DNA of 64,000 nucleotides from DATKAS01 sp963773315. Its GTDB lineage: Bacteria > Actinomycetota > Acidimicrobiia > Acidimicrobiales > DATKAS01. The stretch covers positions 91,381 to 155,380 of the forward strand of contig CAVZAF010000006.1 of assembly GCA_963773315.1 (NCBI GenBank), given 5' to 3'. The notes below the pieces were generated by a model, which worked only from the letters and a program-made list of their open reading frames with translations, ran no database searches and was not told the DNA's origin. Positions within the stretch are counted from its first letter, which is position 1; each line of letters starts with the position of its first letter. A program made the position numbers and the translations under genes. Below, in pieces: positions 17,925 to 28,859 of this stretch.

Positions 17925-18920
17925 CTAGCCCTCGCTGAGCCGTTGACCGAGGCGCCGGCTCACGATCGCCACGGATGCGAGCGCCTGCTCGTAGTTCATG
18001 CGGGTCGGGCCCACGACGCCGATCGAGCCCGCGGGCTCGCCGTCGATCTCGAACGGAGCCACGACGACGGAGCAGGCCGCGAGCTGCTCGAGCCCGAGCT
18101 CTGATCCGATCGCCACGCTCAAGCCGCGGTCGAGGATGTCGCGCACGAGCGACACGACGACGTATTGCTCCTCGAGGGTGCGGAGCACCGCGCGCACCGT
18201 CTCGACCGCGTCGAAGGCCTCGGCCATGCGCGCGACGCCGCCGACGTAGATCGGTTCCACCGCACGGGTGCCGGTGAGCGCGGCGTGAGCGGCGTCGACC
18301 AGTCCGTCGACCGAGGCATCACCTGTGGGCGGGATCACCACACGAGCGCTCGCGGTGGCACCGACCATCGCTCGCGCGAGGTGGGACGACGCGACGGCGA
18401 TCTGGTCGTCCGCGAGCTCGGCGCCGAGCTCGATGGTCTGGCGCTCGACGGCGCCGTTCGAGAGCACGGTGACGGCCAGCACGACCCGCGACGACAGCCC
18501 GACGAGCTGCACGCTGCGGATGGTCGCTTGTTCGAGCGGTGCCCCGACCACCACGGCGGCGTGGTCGGTCAGGCGAGTCAGCAGCTGGCTGGTGTCGAAG
18601 AGCATCTGCTCGAGCGCGCCGTGCGCGTTCGAGAAGAACGACCTCACTTGCAGCGCGCGGCCGGAGTCGAGCGGACCCGGCCGAGCGATCGAATCGACGA
18701 AGAATCGATATCCCTTGTCGGTGGGCACGCGGCCCGCGCTCGTGTGTGGCTGGTGGAGGTAGCCCTCGGACTCGAGCACCGCCATGTCGTTGCGGACGGT
18801 CGCGGCGGACACCTCGACGCCGGCTGCTCCGAGCACATGGTTCGACCCGACCGGCTGTGCCGTGCGGATGTACTCCTGCACGATCGCCTGAAGGATCGCG
18901 GCCTTTCGCTCGTCCAACAC
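17925..18920 (-). CDS. hrcA: heat-inducible transcription repressor HrcA
   Basis: A 331-residue repressor of heat-shock genes acting at CIRCE elements. The winged-helix N-terminus (ILQAIVQEYIRTAQPVGS, then VSAATVRNDMAVLESEGYL) and the conserved QPHTSAGRVPTDKGYRFFVD segment are both clear, as is the C-terminal G-x-x-G-P-x-R-M-N-Y (IGVVGPTRMNYEQAL). The GTG at 18920 gives the normal N-terminus VLDERKAAILQAI. I do not see a CIRCE sequence in the 140 bp upstream. It heads the leftward hrcA-dnaJ-rsmE group. Confidence 0.95.
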   Translation of the reverse strand: MLDERKAAILQAIVQEYIRTAQPVGSNHVLGAAGVEVSAATVRNDMAVLESEGYLHQPHTSAGRVPTDKGYRFFVDSIARPGPLDSGRALQVRSFFSNAHGALEQMLFDTSQLLTRLTDHAAVVVGAPLEQATIRSVQLVGLSSRVVLAVTVLSNGAVERQTIELGAELADDQIAVASSHLARAMVGATASARVVIPPTGDASVDGLVDAAHAALTGTRAVEPIYVGGVARMAEAFDAVETVRAVLRTLEEQYVVVSLVRDILDRGLSVAIGSELGLEQLAACSVVVAPFEIDGEPAGSIGVVGPTRMNYEQALASVAIVSRRLGQRLSEG

Positions 18921-19063
18921 ATCACGGATGTTACCGACGTACCTCGAAGGCCCCACGGCTTCCGCTTCGTCGCCTCTTCCCCTCGCTCACCAGCCCGGTT
19001 ATCGTTCCGCACGGGAAACGGGGGTGTGCCCTCTGGGACGGAGTCTCATCGAGGAGCGCGCGC

Positions 19064-19612
19064 GTGTCCGTAGACCAGACGACGACCAGCCGGTTGACAT
19101 CGCTCGCCGACGAGCTGGCGCAAGCGCAGTCAGGCACAGGCTTCGTCTACTCGTGCCTCGCTCGCCTCGTCGAAGCCCTCGACCTCGATCAGGCGATCGC
19201 CGTCGTGGATCGAGATGGCCTCATGCAGGTGTTCAACCGCGACGCTCGCCCGCTCACCGTAGGGTGGGAGCGTCACATCGCGCTGAGCCGCACGCTCGGG
19301 ATCCACACCGTGCCCGACCGGCCGGCGCAGTCGGACCTGCTCGCCGAGGCCCACCACCTCTGCGCCGTCGCACTGCGCCTCGCGCAGAGCCGAGGCGATG
19401 ATCTCGAGTCGATGCTCCGTGACCTCGGAGGGATCGTCGCCGTCGGCCACGAGACGAACGCCGCATCCACGACGGTCCAGGTGCTCGTCGATGCCAGCCG
19501 CGCGCCGGCCCGCGTCCGCGAGGTCGTCCGCAAGATGGCTCGCGCGGCGACCGACGGCCCCCTCGTGCTCGAAGTGATCGTGCACGAGCCGGCGCGCCTT
19601 CGCTCCGTCTAG
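19064..19612 (+). CDS. hypothetical protein, GAF-like
   Basis: A 182-residue soluble protein I cannot name. The first 75 residues (RLTSLADELAQAQSGTGFVYSC, then DLDQAIAVVDRDGLMQVFNR) look like the start of a GAF/PAS-type sensory fold. The C-terminal part (STTVQVLVDASRAPARVREVVRKM) is alpha/beta. No output domain is present. The GTG at 19064 is chosen because GAGGAG lies 7 nt before it. It is divergent from hrcA across about 140 bp. Confidence 0.65.
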   Translation: MSVDQTTTSRLTSLADELAQAQSGTGFVYSCLARLVEALDLDQAIAVVDRDGLMQVFNRDARPLTVGWERHIALSRTLGIHTVPDRPAQSDLLAEAHHLCAVALRLAQSRGDDLESMLRDLGGIVAVGHETNAASTTVQVLVDASRAPARVREVVRKMARAATDGPLVLEVIVHEPARLRSV

Positions 19613-19687
19613 TGCCGCGTCAGGCAACGTTTGCCCTGTCTTCCAACCGCAGATTGTGAACAGCACACTTCGTGCTGACCTCATCGC

Positions 19688-20557
19688 TCACGCGAACGGC
19701 ACGGCGAAGTCGCAGTAGGGGGGGCTCGTCTCAGTGACCGGCTCGCTCGCGAGGTAGGTAATTCGCATGCCGAGATCCTCGGGCTTGAGGGCGAGACCTA
19801 CAGGGTCGATCCCGTGCTCGACCGCCCAAGCCTCCAAAGCCTCCGACGCGAGCTGCCATTGCGCGCCTGGGTTCCCACCCGGGCCGCCCGGCAGCGCCTC
19901 GTTCGGTAGCGCGACGTACGCCTCGCGATGTGCGGGTTCGGTCCGCAAGGTCAATTCCGGGTAGTGCGATGCAAGCGCCTTCGCCGTTTCCTCAGGGACC
20001 GGCTTGCACCATTCAACGGGGCCGTCGCTGTCGGCGCTCACTTCACTCCAGTAGATGGAGAACATCGCGCCTTCTCGCCCGTTCATCTTCGGTAGCGGTC
20101 GCTCGCGCAGGATCGCGACGAACTCCTTTCCGAGCGCCCACGCGCCCTGTTCGTCGACATTGCGCTTCAGGCAGAGCAGGCTCCGCTCGGGAATCTCTCG
20201 TGTGGCGACTTCGTACATCACGGACCTCTTTCCACTCAGTCGGTTGACGAGGTACTCGGCGAGCTCTCGGCGCGCGTCGTGTGCGGAGTCGACCTCCCGC
20301 CAGTGCGCCGCTATCCGCTCTGCGGCATCAACCGGATCGCAAACGAGAAGTTCCTTGATCGCGGCGAGTGGCAATTCGAGCTGACGCAACATCGCGACAA
20401 GGCGGGCTGCTTCGAGCTGCGCGACGTCGTAGTACCGATAGCCGGAGGCTTCGTCGACACGCGCGGGAACCAGTACGCCAAGCTCGTCGTAGAGGCGGAG
20501 AGCCTTAACCGACAGACGCGACCGTCGTGCGAACTCGCCGATGCTGAGTTCTTCCAC
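19688..20557 (-). CDS. MerR family regulator with GyrI-like effector domain
   Basis: A 289-residue BmrR-type activator. The N-terminal MerR winged helix (LSIGEFARRSRLSVKALRLYDELGVLVPARVD, with SGYRYYD) and dimerisation helix (about 75-110) are followed by a C-terminal GyrI-like/SRPBCC ligand pocket (about 120-289; EVATREIPERSLLCLKRNVD). Members bind hydrophobic cations or drugs and untwist promoters with a long spacer. Its own promoter (20607-20632) carries the matching dyad in a 19-bp spacer, so it is probably autoregulated. No obvious efflux partner lies next to it. Confidence 0.9.
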   Translation of the reverse strand: MEELSIGEFARRSRLSVKALRLYDELGVLVPARVDEASGYRYYDVAQLEAARLVAMLRQLELPLAAIKELLVCDPVDAAERIAAHWREVDSAHDARRELAEYLVNRLSGKRSVMYEVATREIPERSLLCLKRNVDEQGAWALGKEFVAILRERPLPKMNGREGAMFSIYWSEVSADSDGPVEWCKPVPEETAKALASHYPELTLRTEPAHREAYVALPNEALPGGPGGNPGAQWQLASEALEAWAVEHGIDPVGLALKPEDLGMRITYLASEPVTETSPPYCDFAVPFA

Positions 20558-20601
20558 TTCTCATACTTCCTGGTCGTCGAGCCGGACAACCCGACGTATC
20601 G

Positions 20602-20632
20602 AGTGTGTGGCCTCCCCCAGGGGGAGAGTCAA
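20602..20632 (-). promoter_or_regulatory. MerR-type promoter with palindrome in 19-bp spacer
   Basis: On the minus strand, TTGACT (20632-20627) is followed by a 19-bp spacer and then CACACT (20607-20602) as a weak -10. The spacer begins with the 15-bp palindrome CTCCCCCTGGGGGAG (20626-20612). An over-long 19-bp spacer holding a GC-rich dyad beside TTGACT is the hallmark of MerR/BmrR/TipA-controlled promoters. It would start transcription about 40 nt before the MerR gene. Confidence 0.75.
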
Positions 20633-20646
20633 GGCCGCGCTTCTCG

Positions 20647-22428
<1,782 letters not shown>

Positions 22429-22529
22429 GACCAGGTCGACGCTACCAACGCGACCCCTGTTCACCGGTGCCGGCTTGGGAGGCGAAGGCCGCGCTGGTAG
22501 CCTTGTGCGGCTCACTCGAAGGGATCTCT

Positions 22530-22790
22530 GTGGCGAACATCAAGAGCCAGAAGAAGCGCAACATCCAGAACGCGAAGCGTGCCGAGCGGAACAAGGCGGT
22601 CCGCTCCGAGCTGAAGACCCGCGTCAAGGCCGCGGTCCGCACCTGGAGCTCCGGCGACGATGCCGATGCCGCCACCAAGCTGGCTCAGCAGCGCCTCGAC
22701 AAGGCTGCCGCCAAGGGGATCATCCACAAGAACCAGGCGGCCCGGCGCAAGTCGCGCCTCATGAAGAAGCTGGCCGCCGAGCAGTCCTAG
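22530..22790 (+). CDS. rpsT: 30S ribosomal protein S20
   Basis: An 86-residue basic, helical small-subunit protein that binds 16S rRNA early in assembly. It shows ANIKSQKKRNIQNAKRAERN, the conserved N-terminus, then KAVRSELKTRVKAA and GIIHKNQAARRKSRLMKKL. GTG start at 22530 with GAAGGG upstream. The last 32 bp overlap the end of the convergent holA gene, so the two mRNAs are complementary at their 3' ends. Confidence 0.97.
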   Translation: MANIKSQKKRNIQNAKRAERNKAVRSELKTRVKAAVRTWSSGDDADAATKLAQQRLDKAAAKGIIHKNQAARRKSRLMKKLAAEQS

Positions 22791-23772
22791 CCGCTGGCCT
22801 CCGGGCCCCGGCCGCGCCACCCCCGAGGCGCGACAACCTCGCGACGAGCACCTCGAGAAGCAGCTGGTCCGGCCATTCGACGCGTCCGCGCATGTCGAGG
22901 TCCGCGCCTGCCAGCAGCTCGTAGGCCCTCGCCACCCCCTGCGGCCCGAGCCGGCGCGCCTGATCGAGTGCCTTGCGCGCAGGAAAGGTCGAGCCCTTGA
23001 GGTTCAGCAGCGCGGCGGCCGACTTCTCGTCCGTCGCGTCGCTGCCCGACAGTCGCAGCACGCGGCTGTAGTGACCCGAGAGGGTCGCCAGGATCTGGAG
23101 CGGATGCCGTTCGCCGCCGCCGATCATCCGGCCCAGCCGATCGAGCGCAGCCGCGGTGTCGCCGCGGTCGATCGCGTCGGTGAGCTCCCACGGCGGCACT
23201 CCGCCGGCCTCGCCCAAGAAGGGCTCGACCTCGTCCTCACCGAGACGCGCTCCCGGCCCGTAGGTCGCCTCGAGGCCGTCGAGCAGCGCAGGGAGCCGGC
23301 CGAGGTCCTCACCGAGCCGATCGGTGACGAGGTCGCGCGCGGACGCGTCGAGCTTCACCCCCGCCGTGTCGAACTGCTCCTTGAGCCACTCACGTGCGGC
23401 GCGACCCGGGTCGGTGTCGGTGATCTCGCCCTTCTGCTTCTTCACCGCGTCGACGAGCGCGCGGTGCACCGTGCCTCCGGCCACCAGCACCAGCTCGGTG
23501 GTGTCGAGCGGATCGGCGACGTAGTCGATCAAGGGAGCGACGTCGTCCTGTCGTGTGAATTGCTCGATGTGGCGAGCGACGACGACTCGACGGCTCGTGA
23601 GGAAGGGCGGCGTGCGCGCCGCGTCGACGATGCGGGCGACCTCGTAGTCGTCCTCGGTGATGTCGTCGACCACGAGCGCGCGGTCCTCGTCGCCGACGAG
23701 CTCGTGGACCAGCGAGCTCACGGCATCGGCGAGGAGCGCGGGATCACCACCCCGCAGGAGGTGGACGCTCAT
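22759..23772 (-). CDS. holA: DNA polymerase III delta subunit
   Basis: A 337-residue clamp-loader subunit that opens the beta sliding clamp. N-terminal HLLRGGDPALLADAVSSLVHEL, the beta-binding RRVVVARHIEQF region, DYVADPLDTTELVLVAGG, and the C-terminal collar helices (LKGSTFPARKALDQARRLG, then GADLDMRGRVEWPDQLLLEVLV) all match HolA. The ATG at 23772 overlaps the stop of the folP-like gene (ATGA), so translation is coupled. In many bacteria comEC and holA are neighbours, as here. It overlaps rpsT tail-to-tail by 32 bp. Confidence 0.92.
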   Translation of the reverse strand: MSVHLLRGGDPALLADAVSSLVHELVGDEDRALVVDDITEDDYEVARIVDAARTPPFLTSRRVVVARHIEQFTRQDDVAPLIDYVADPLDTTELVLVAGGTVHRALVDAVKKQKGEITDTDPGRAAREWLKEQFDTAGVKLDASARDLVTDRLGEDLGRLPALLDGLEATYGPGARLGEDEVEPFLGEAGGVPPWELTDAIDRGDTAAALDRLGRMIGGGERHPLQILATLSGHYSRVLRLSGSDATDEKSAAALLNLKGSTFPARKALDQARRLGPQGVARAYELLAGADLDMRGRVEWPDQLLLEVLVARLSRLGGGAAGARRPAARTARRPASS

Positions 23773-24620
23773 GCAGGCTCCTCCCCATCTGTCTGCGTCT
23801 CGAGCAGCGCGGCGAGCACATCGGCGGTGCGGCGCGCTCCCTTCACGTCGTGGGCCCGCAGGATGCGACAGCCGAGCGTGATGCCGAGCGCGTGGGCGGC
23901 GATCGTCGCCTCGCGCCGCTCCCCCACTTCGAGCTCGAGCAGCACGCCGAGGAACCTCTTGTTCGACGCAGACAGCAAGACCGGGTAGCCGAGCGCGACG
24001 AGCGCTGCGGACGCGCGCAGCAGCACGAGCGACTGTGGCTCGCTCTTGCCGAGGTCGAGGCCCGCGTCGACGATAACCCGCTCTCGTGGGATGCCGGCCT
24101 GTTCGGCGCGCGCCGCACGCTCGGCGCAGAACGACACGACCGCTTCGACGACATCGTCGTACACGGGGTTCGGATCGGGCACACGCGGGGCGAGACGGAT
24201 GTGGGTCGCTACGACGGACGCGCCCGCGGCCGCGGCCACCGACAGGTACTCCGGGTCGGCGAAGCCGCTGATGTCGTTGCCGACGACCGCGCCGACGCCG
24301 TACGCGGCCTTCGCGACCGATGCTCGCCAGGTGTCGACGGAGACGGGGACGTCGAACCGAGCGCAAAGCGCCTCGATCGCGGGGACGACGCGCTCGAGCT
24401 CCTCGGCCTCGCTCACCTCGTCGCCGGGGCCTGCCTTCACTCCGCCGACGTCGAGCAGGTCGGCGCCTTCGATCACGAGGTGCTCGGCCTTCCGCAGGAA
24501 GTCGTCGAACCGGTAGTAGCCGCCCTGGTCGAAGAACGAGTCAGGCGTGCGGTTCAGGATGCCCATCACGAGGGACCGGGTGGTGATGTCGAACCGACTT
24601 CCGCCGAGGTCCACCTCCAC
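23769..24620 (-). CDS. folP2: dihydropteroate synthase-like protein, FolP2 type
   Basis: A 283-residue pterin-binding TIM barrel. MGILNRTPDSFFDQGGYY aligns with the DHPS signature. The usual D-x-G-G-E-S-T-R-P-G loop is DVGGVKAGPGDEVSEAEELE, and the SNKRFLG motif takes the place of the SRK region. Both are features of mycobacterial FolP2, which lacks dihydropteroate synthase activity, so the true substrate is unknown. The GTG at 24620 is chosen over in-frame codons inside comEC; it overlaps the comEC end by about 55 bp and its TGA overlaps the holA ATG. No other folate genes are nearby. Confidence 0.8.
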   Translation of the reverse strand: MEVDLGGSRFDITTRSLVMGILNRTPDSFFDQGGYYRFDDFLRKAEHLVIEGADLLDVGGVKAGPGDEVSEAEELERVVPAIEALCARFDVPVSVDTWRASVAKAAYGVGAVVGNDISGFADPEYLSVAAAAGASVVATHIRLAPRVPDPNPVYDDVVEAVVSFCAERAARAEQAGIPRERVIVDAGLDLGKSEPQSLVLLRASAALVALGYPVLLSASNKRFLGVLLELEVGERREATIAAHALGITLGCRILRAHDVKGARRTADVLAALLETQTDGEEPA

Positions 24621-25994
24621 GGCGGCGAACCTAGCCGTCGCCACCGTCGGCGCACCCAGCCCGCGCCGGCCACCATCGCGAGAGCGCACGCGACGATGGC
24701 GACACGAGCGTCGATCGAAATCGACGGAAGCGCGGCAGCGAAGCGCGCGACGCCGTCGACCCAGCCGATCGCCACGCGCGTCGGCCAGTGGACAACCCGC
24801 GCGGCGCGCTCCCCGAGCAACCCAGCCGGCAGCCCGGCGACGAGGCCCCACATCATGAGCGGCCCCACCACCGGCGCGACGAGCAGGTTGGCGGGCAGCG
24901 CCGCGAGCGGGATCGAGCCGAACACCGGGATCGCGACAGGAGCGACGCCGATCTGCGCGGCGGATGTCACGCCGAGGGCTTCGGCGAACCAGCGCGGACC
25001 CGGGCAGCGACGCGTCAGCGGCCCGGAGAGCAGCAGGATGCCGAGCGACGCGCCGACCGACAGGCGGAAGCCGACCGACCAGATGAGGAACGGGTCGACG
25101 AGCACGAGGCCTGCTGTCGCGAGCGCGAGCAGGCGGAGCCCGGACGCGGGCCGTCCCGAGGCCTGCGCGACCGCGGCGAGACCGGCCATCGCGCTCGCGC
25201 GCGAGCACCGAGGGCTCGAACCGCGTGACCGTGGCGAAGAACGCGATCACGCCGATGGCCGCGAGCGCACGCCCGTGGAGGCGCAGCCGCCGCACGAGAG
25301 GCGACGCGGCCGCGAGCACGAACGCGACGTTCTCGCCCGAGACGGCAAGCAGATGGGTCAACCCCGAAGCCTGGAACCGCGCCGCGGTCTCAGGGTCGAC
25401 GCCTCGCCGGTCACCGACGACGAACCCCAGGTAGAGCGCTCGCGCCCGCAGGGGGAGGACCTGTGCGCCACGGCCCAACGTGCGGTGCACCCAGTTGGCG
25501 GCGCGGTTGACCGGACTCGCGGGCGCAGATGCGACGACGCTGTCGACGGTCAGCCGGCCGACCACGTGGCGGTGCGCGTCACGCTGACGAGAACGTTCAG
25601 GCACCGGGCGCACCACCCCCGCGACCTCGACGCGCTCCCCCGCGAGGAAGTCGTCGATCGCGCGAGCCGCGTCGCCGTGAGCCCAGAGGTCGACGTGTCG
25701 GCGTCCCATCCGCACGACCACCTCGACGCCGCCGGGCGCGGGCGCAGGGTCGCCGAGCAGTGTCACCCATCCGCTGAAGCGCTGCGCACGCATGGTCGCT
25801 GCGCCGGCTTCCGCCCGCGCCGCGAGTCCCGATGCGAGCAACGCACATCCGACGACGAGCAGCAGGGGCCACCGCGCGACGAGCGCCAGCGCTGCACCGG
25901 CGGCCCCGAGCCAGAGCGGGACCGGATGGCTGATCGCGGCGCCGAGGACGGCGGCGGCCGCAAGGACGATGGTCGCGAGATCGGACACGCGCAC
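24566..25994 (-). CDS. comEC: ComEC/Rec2-like DNA-uptake membrane channel, short form (frame broken once)
   Basis: A polytopic membrane protein homologous to the channel that passes single-stranded DNA during transformation. The N-terminal DUF4131-type domain (ATIVLAAAAVLGAAISHPVP; beta-rich middle VVRMGRRHVDLWAHGDA) is followed by the Competence domain (RALYLGFVVGDRRGVDPETA, then ASGLTHLLAVSGENVAFV). In a second frame AAVAQASGRPASGLRLLALA continues to a final helix near 24630. The frames join near 25199, where CGCGCGCG has one surplus base. Total is about 475 residues: the C-terminal metallo-beta-lactamase-like domain of B. subtilis ComEC is absent. It lies just upstream of folP2 and holA. 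Confidence 0.85.
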
Positions 25995-26045
25995 CCCTCC
26001 ACCGAGAGACGGCTGGGAGGGGAAGTGAAGGCAGGACGCTACACG

Positions 26046-28361
26046 TCAGGCGCGGGCGGCAAGCTGGGCAAGCGCAGGCACGAGCTGAGGCTCGCGCACG
26101 ATCGCTTCGGCCTCGGCGAGCGTGAGCGGCCGAGCGAAGTAGTAGCCCTGGGCCTCGTCGCAGCCGAGGTGCGACAGCGTCGCCATCTGCTCGGCGGTCT
26201 CGACACCCTCCGCCGTGACGCGGTGACCGAGCGCATGCCCGAGGGCGATCATGGCCGCGACGACCGAGGTGTCCTCACCCGGTTCGCCGAGGTTCTTCAC
26301 GAACGACTTGTCGATCTTCAGCGAGTCGAGAGGGAACTGACGCAGGTATGCGAGCGAGCTGTATCCAGTGCCGAAGTCGTCGACCGCGACGCCGACGCCA
26401 AGGTCGCGCAGCTCTTCGAGGCGCAGGACCGCGATCTCGGGGTCCTTCACGAGGAAGGTCTCGGTCAGCTCGAGCACGATCTGCTGCGCCTCGACATCGC
26501 AGGTGCGCATCAGGTCCTCGAGATGCTCCACGAGCCCCGGCTGGTTCAGCTGCCGGGCCGACACGTTGATCGACAGGCTGATCGATCTGTGATCGGAGAA
26601 GATCCGGTTCCAGCACTCGAGCTGGCGGACGGCCGAGTCGAGCACCCACCCACCGATGCTGTTGATCAGCCCAAGCGCCTCGGCGATGGGGATGAACTCC
26701 TCGGGCAGGACCGTCCGCTCGCCAGGACGCTGCCAACGCACGAGCGCCTCGAACCCGACCAGGCTGCCGGTACGAAGATCGACGCGCGGCTGGTACACGA
26801 GGAACAGCTCGCTCCTCGTCACCGTGTGCCTGAGCGCGTTCTCGAGGTCGTGGCGGCTCGCGACCCACGCGCGCATCTCCGAGTCGAAGAGCTGGCAACG
26901 GCTGCGGCCGTCCTCCTTCGCCTGGTAGAGCGCGATGTCCGCGTCGCGCAGGAGCGCGCCCGCGTCGACGTCGCTCTCGTTCGCGAGCGCGATGCCCACG
27001 CTCGCCGACACGAACGCTTCGAAGCCGTCGAGGTCGAACGGCTCGTTCAGCGTGCGGATGATGCGTTCGGCGACGTCCTCGGCCTCCGCGACGTCCTCGA
27101 GGTCTTCGCAGAGCACGACGAACTCGTCGCCGCCGAGACGAGCGACGGTGTCTCCCACGCGCACGACGGCGCGGATGCGCTCAGCCGCCTGACGCAGAAG
27201 CACGTCGCCTGCCTTGTGACCGAGGCTGTCGTTCACCATCTTGAAGTGGTCGAGATCGAGGAAAAGGACCGCGAGGGTTCCGCGCCGCCGCCCGACCAGG
27301 TCGATCGCGTGCTGCGTGCGATCCAGCAACAGCACGCGGTTCGGAAGGTCGGTGAGCGCGTCATGCGTCGCCTGGTGCGCGAGCTCGGCCTCGGCACGCG
27401 CAGACTTCTCGCGAGCTCGGTTCGCCGCGTTCAGCAGCACCGCGAGACGTGTGACCACGATGATCGTCACCACCGACGCGGCGAAGATCACCACGACTTC
27501 GTTCATGTCGTACCCGAGCGACGGACCGGTCGCCGCGAGCACCGGCGGGAACAACAGCGCGGCGGCGAGCAGCAGGAGCCGCATCGGATGGATGCCGGGC
27601 AGGGCGAGGTGCTGGGCCGGACGCGCGATGGTCTCGGCCGTGGGATGCGCGGCAGCGAGCGCGAGCATCCCGAAGCTCACGACGTACCAGGGATCGACCC
27701 ACTGCGTGAAGGTGTCGCGGTTGAGCAGGCCCCCGGCGTTCTGGGCGAGGTCGGCCGCGAGCATGAGCGCGAGGCCGGTGCTGAGGAACCACACGGACGC
27801 GCACCGGCGACCGGGCATGAGCAGCAGCCAGAGCAACGCGGCGACGAGGACGACGTCGAGCAGCGGGTAGGACGCGAGCACCGCGCGCTGGAAGAGCTCG
27901 CCGTCTTCGATGAGCCCCGTGTTCACGATCAAGAACTGCCAGATAGCGAGCCCTGCCGAGATCGCGATGGCGGCGCCGTCGACGAGGCCGTCCCTCCATC
28001 CCTGCGGAGTGCGGATGACGACGAGCAACCCGATCGCACACGTGATGAGCGGGTAGGCGACGAGGTACAGCCCGTCTGCGGGCGACACCGTAGGACGGCC
28101 GCGGCCGAGGAGCGCGTAGACCTCCCAGATCGCGGCGCCGAGGACCAAGACCGACACCGCGAGCGTCAGCAGGGTCCACGGCTGGCGCGCCCGCCCCGGC
28201 GTCATCGCTGCTCGTAGGGCAAGGGCCCCGGTCGCACAGGCGCCGGCCGCCACCGTCGAGATGGCCGCTGCTTGGGTGCCCGGGCTGATGACGACGATCG
28301 CCGTGAGGGCGAGGGACGACAGCGCGAGCCACCATGGACGAGGCCGCGGAAGTCGTACCAC
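26046..28361 (-). CDS. membrane diguanylate cyclase/phosphodiesterase (GGDEF-EAL)
   Basis: A 771-residue signalling protein. About nine hydrophobic helices fill residues 10-330 and resemble a membrane sensor. The GGDEF domain (about 345-500) has an intact LGGDEFVVL active site and the RVGDTVAR region. The EAL domain (about 515-765) has FEALVRWQ, the ELTETFLV and DDFGTGYSSLAYL metal-binding segments, and KIDKSFVK, so both making and breaking c-di-GMP are possible. The GTG at 28361 starts VVRLPRPRPWW. A c-di-GMP-binding BldD homologue lies about 10 kb away. Confidence 0.93.
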   Translation of the reverse strand: MVRLPRPRPWWLALSSLALTAIVVISPGTQAAAISTVAAGACATGALALRAAMTPGRARQPWTLLTLAVSVLVLGAAIWEVYALLGRGRPTVSPADGLYLVAYPLITCAIGLLVVIRTPQGWRDGLVDGAAIAISAGLAIWQFLIVNTGLIEDGELFQRAVLASYPLLDVVLVAALLWLLLMPGRRCASVWFLSTGLALMLAADLAQNAGGLLNRDTFTQWVDPWYVVSFGMLALAAAHPTAETIARPAQHLALPGIHPMRLLLLAAALLFPPVLAATGPSLGYDMNEVVVIFAASVVTIIVVTRLAVLLNAANRAREKSARAEAELAHQATHDALTDLPNRVLLLDRTQHAIDLVGRRRGTLAVLFLDLDHFKMVNDSLGHKAGDVLLRQAAERIRAVVRVGDTVARLGGDEFVVLCEDLEDVAEAEDVAERIIRTLNEPFDLDGFEAFVSASVGIALANESDVDAGALLRDADIALYQAKEDGRSRCQLFDSEMRAWVASRHDLENALRHTVTRSELFLVYQPRVDLRTGSLVGFEALVRWQRPGERTVLPEEFIPIAEALGLINSIGGWVLDSAVRQLECWNRIFSDHRSISLSINVSARQLNQPGLVEHLEDLMRTCDVEAQQIVLELTETFLVKDPEIAVLRLEELRDLGVGVAVDDFGTGYSSLAYLRQFPLDSLKIDKSFVKNLGEPGEDTSVVAAMIALGHALGHRVTAEGVETAEQMATLSHLGCDEAQGYYFARPLTLAEAEAIVREPQLVPALAQLAARA

Positions 28362-28480
28362 GAAAACTCATCGGCGCCACGTTCCGCGCGATCCAGCCTT
28401 CCGTCCGTCACGGAGCGCAGTTGGGCCGAACGGCCTATCCACCACCCCCGGGGTCGAATGGGAGATGCTCCGGGAGCGTG

Positions 28481-28774
28481 ATGATGACCGAGAAGACCCG
28501 AGTCACCACCAATCACCACGCCACCAGTGGCTCGCTCGGTCGGTCGACGGTCCGCGCCCAGCCTGCGACGCGCACGGGCTGGTGGATCCCCGTGACTGCG
28601 TTCGTGGCGTGGCTGGTCTACCGACAGGTCGACGCGGCGACCGCGGTCGAGGCGGCGCTCGTGGGCGCGGCAGTGTTCATCGCACTCCTCGGCTTCAGCG
28701 TGGTCCGCGCCGCGGCGAATCGGTGGTGGGGCGGCACTTCGCGCGCCGCCCGCACCATCGGTGACTCTCGCTGA
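28481..28774 (+). CDS. small two-helix membrane protein
   Basis: A 97-residue hypothetical protein. After a hydrophilic 35-residue N-terminus come two hydrophobic helices (WWIPVTAFVAWLVYRQ and VEAALVGAAVFIALLGFSVV) and a short basic tail. The ATG at 28481 follows a GGGAG at 28472; the frame is open upstream with no recognisable content. Function unknown. It is divergent from the GGDEF-EAL gene across about 120 bp. Confidence 0.55.
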   Translation: MMTEKTRVTTNHHATSGSLGRSTVRAQPATRTGWWIPVTAFVAWLVYRQVDAATAVEAALVGAAVFIALLGFSVVRAAANRWWGGTSRAARTIGDSR

Positions 28775-28859
28775 CCTCAGGCCCGCCCGGCGCGCAGGGC
28801 GTCGCGGAGATCGGTCAGCAAGCCCGTGTCGCCGGTGAGCCGACGCGAGTGAGCGGTGC

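Noticed and set aside
18921..19063. Possible CIRCE operator upstream of hrcA.
   Set aside because: I could not find the inverted repeat with a 9-bp spacer (TTAGCACTC/GAGTGCTAA) or a near match.
23850..28217. A 1,455-codon open frame on the plus strand antisense to comEC, folP2 and the GGDEF-EAL gene.
   Set aside because: It is Arg/Glu/His/Asp-rich with no domain, crosses several real genes on the other strand, and is typical of the mirror frame of high-GC coding DNA.
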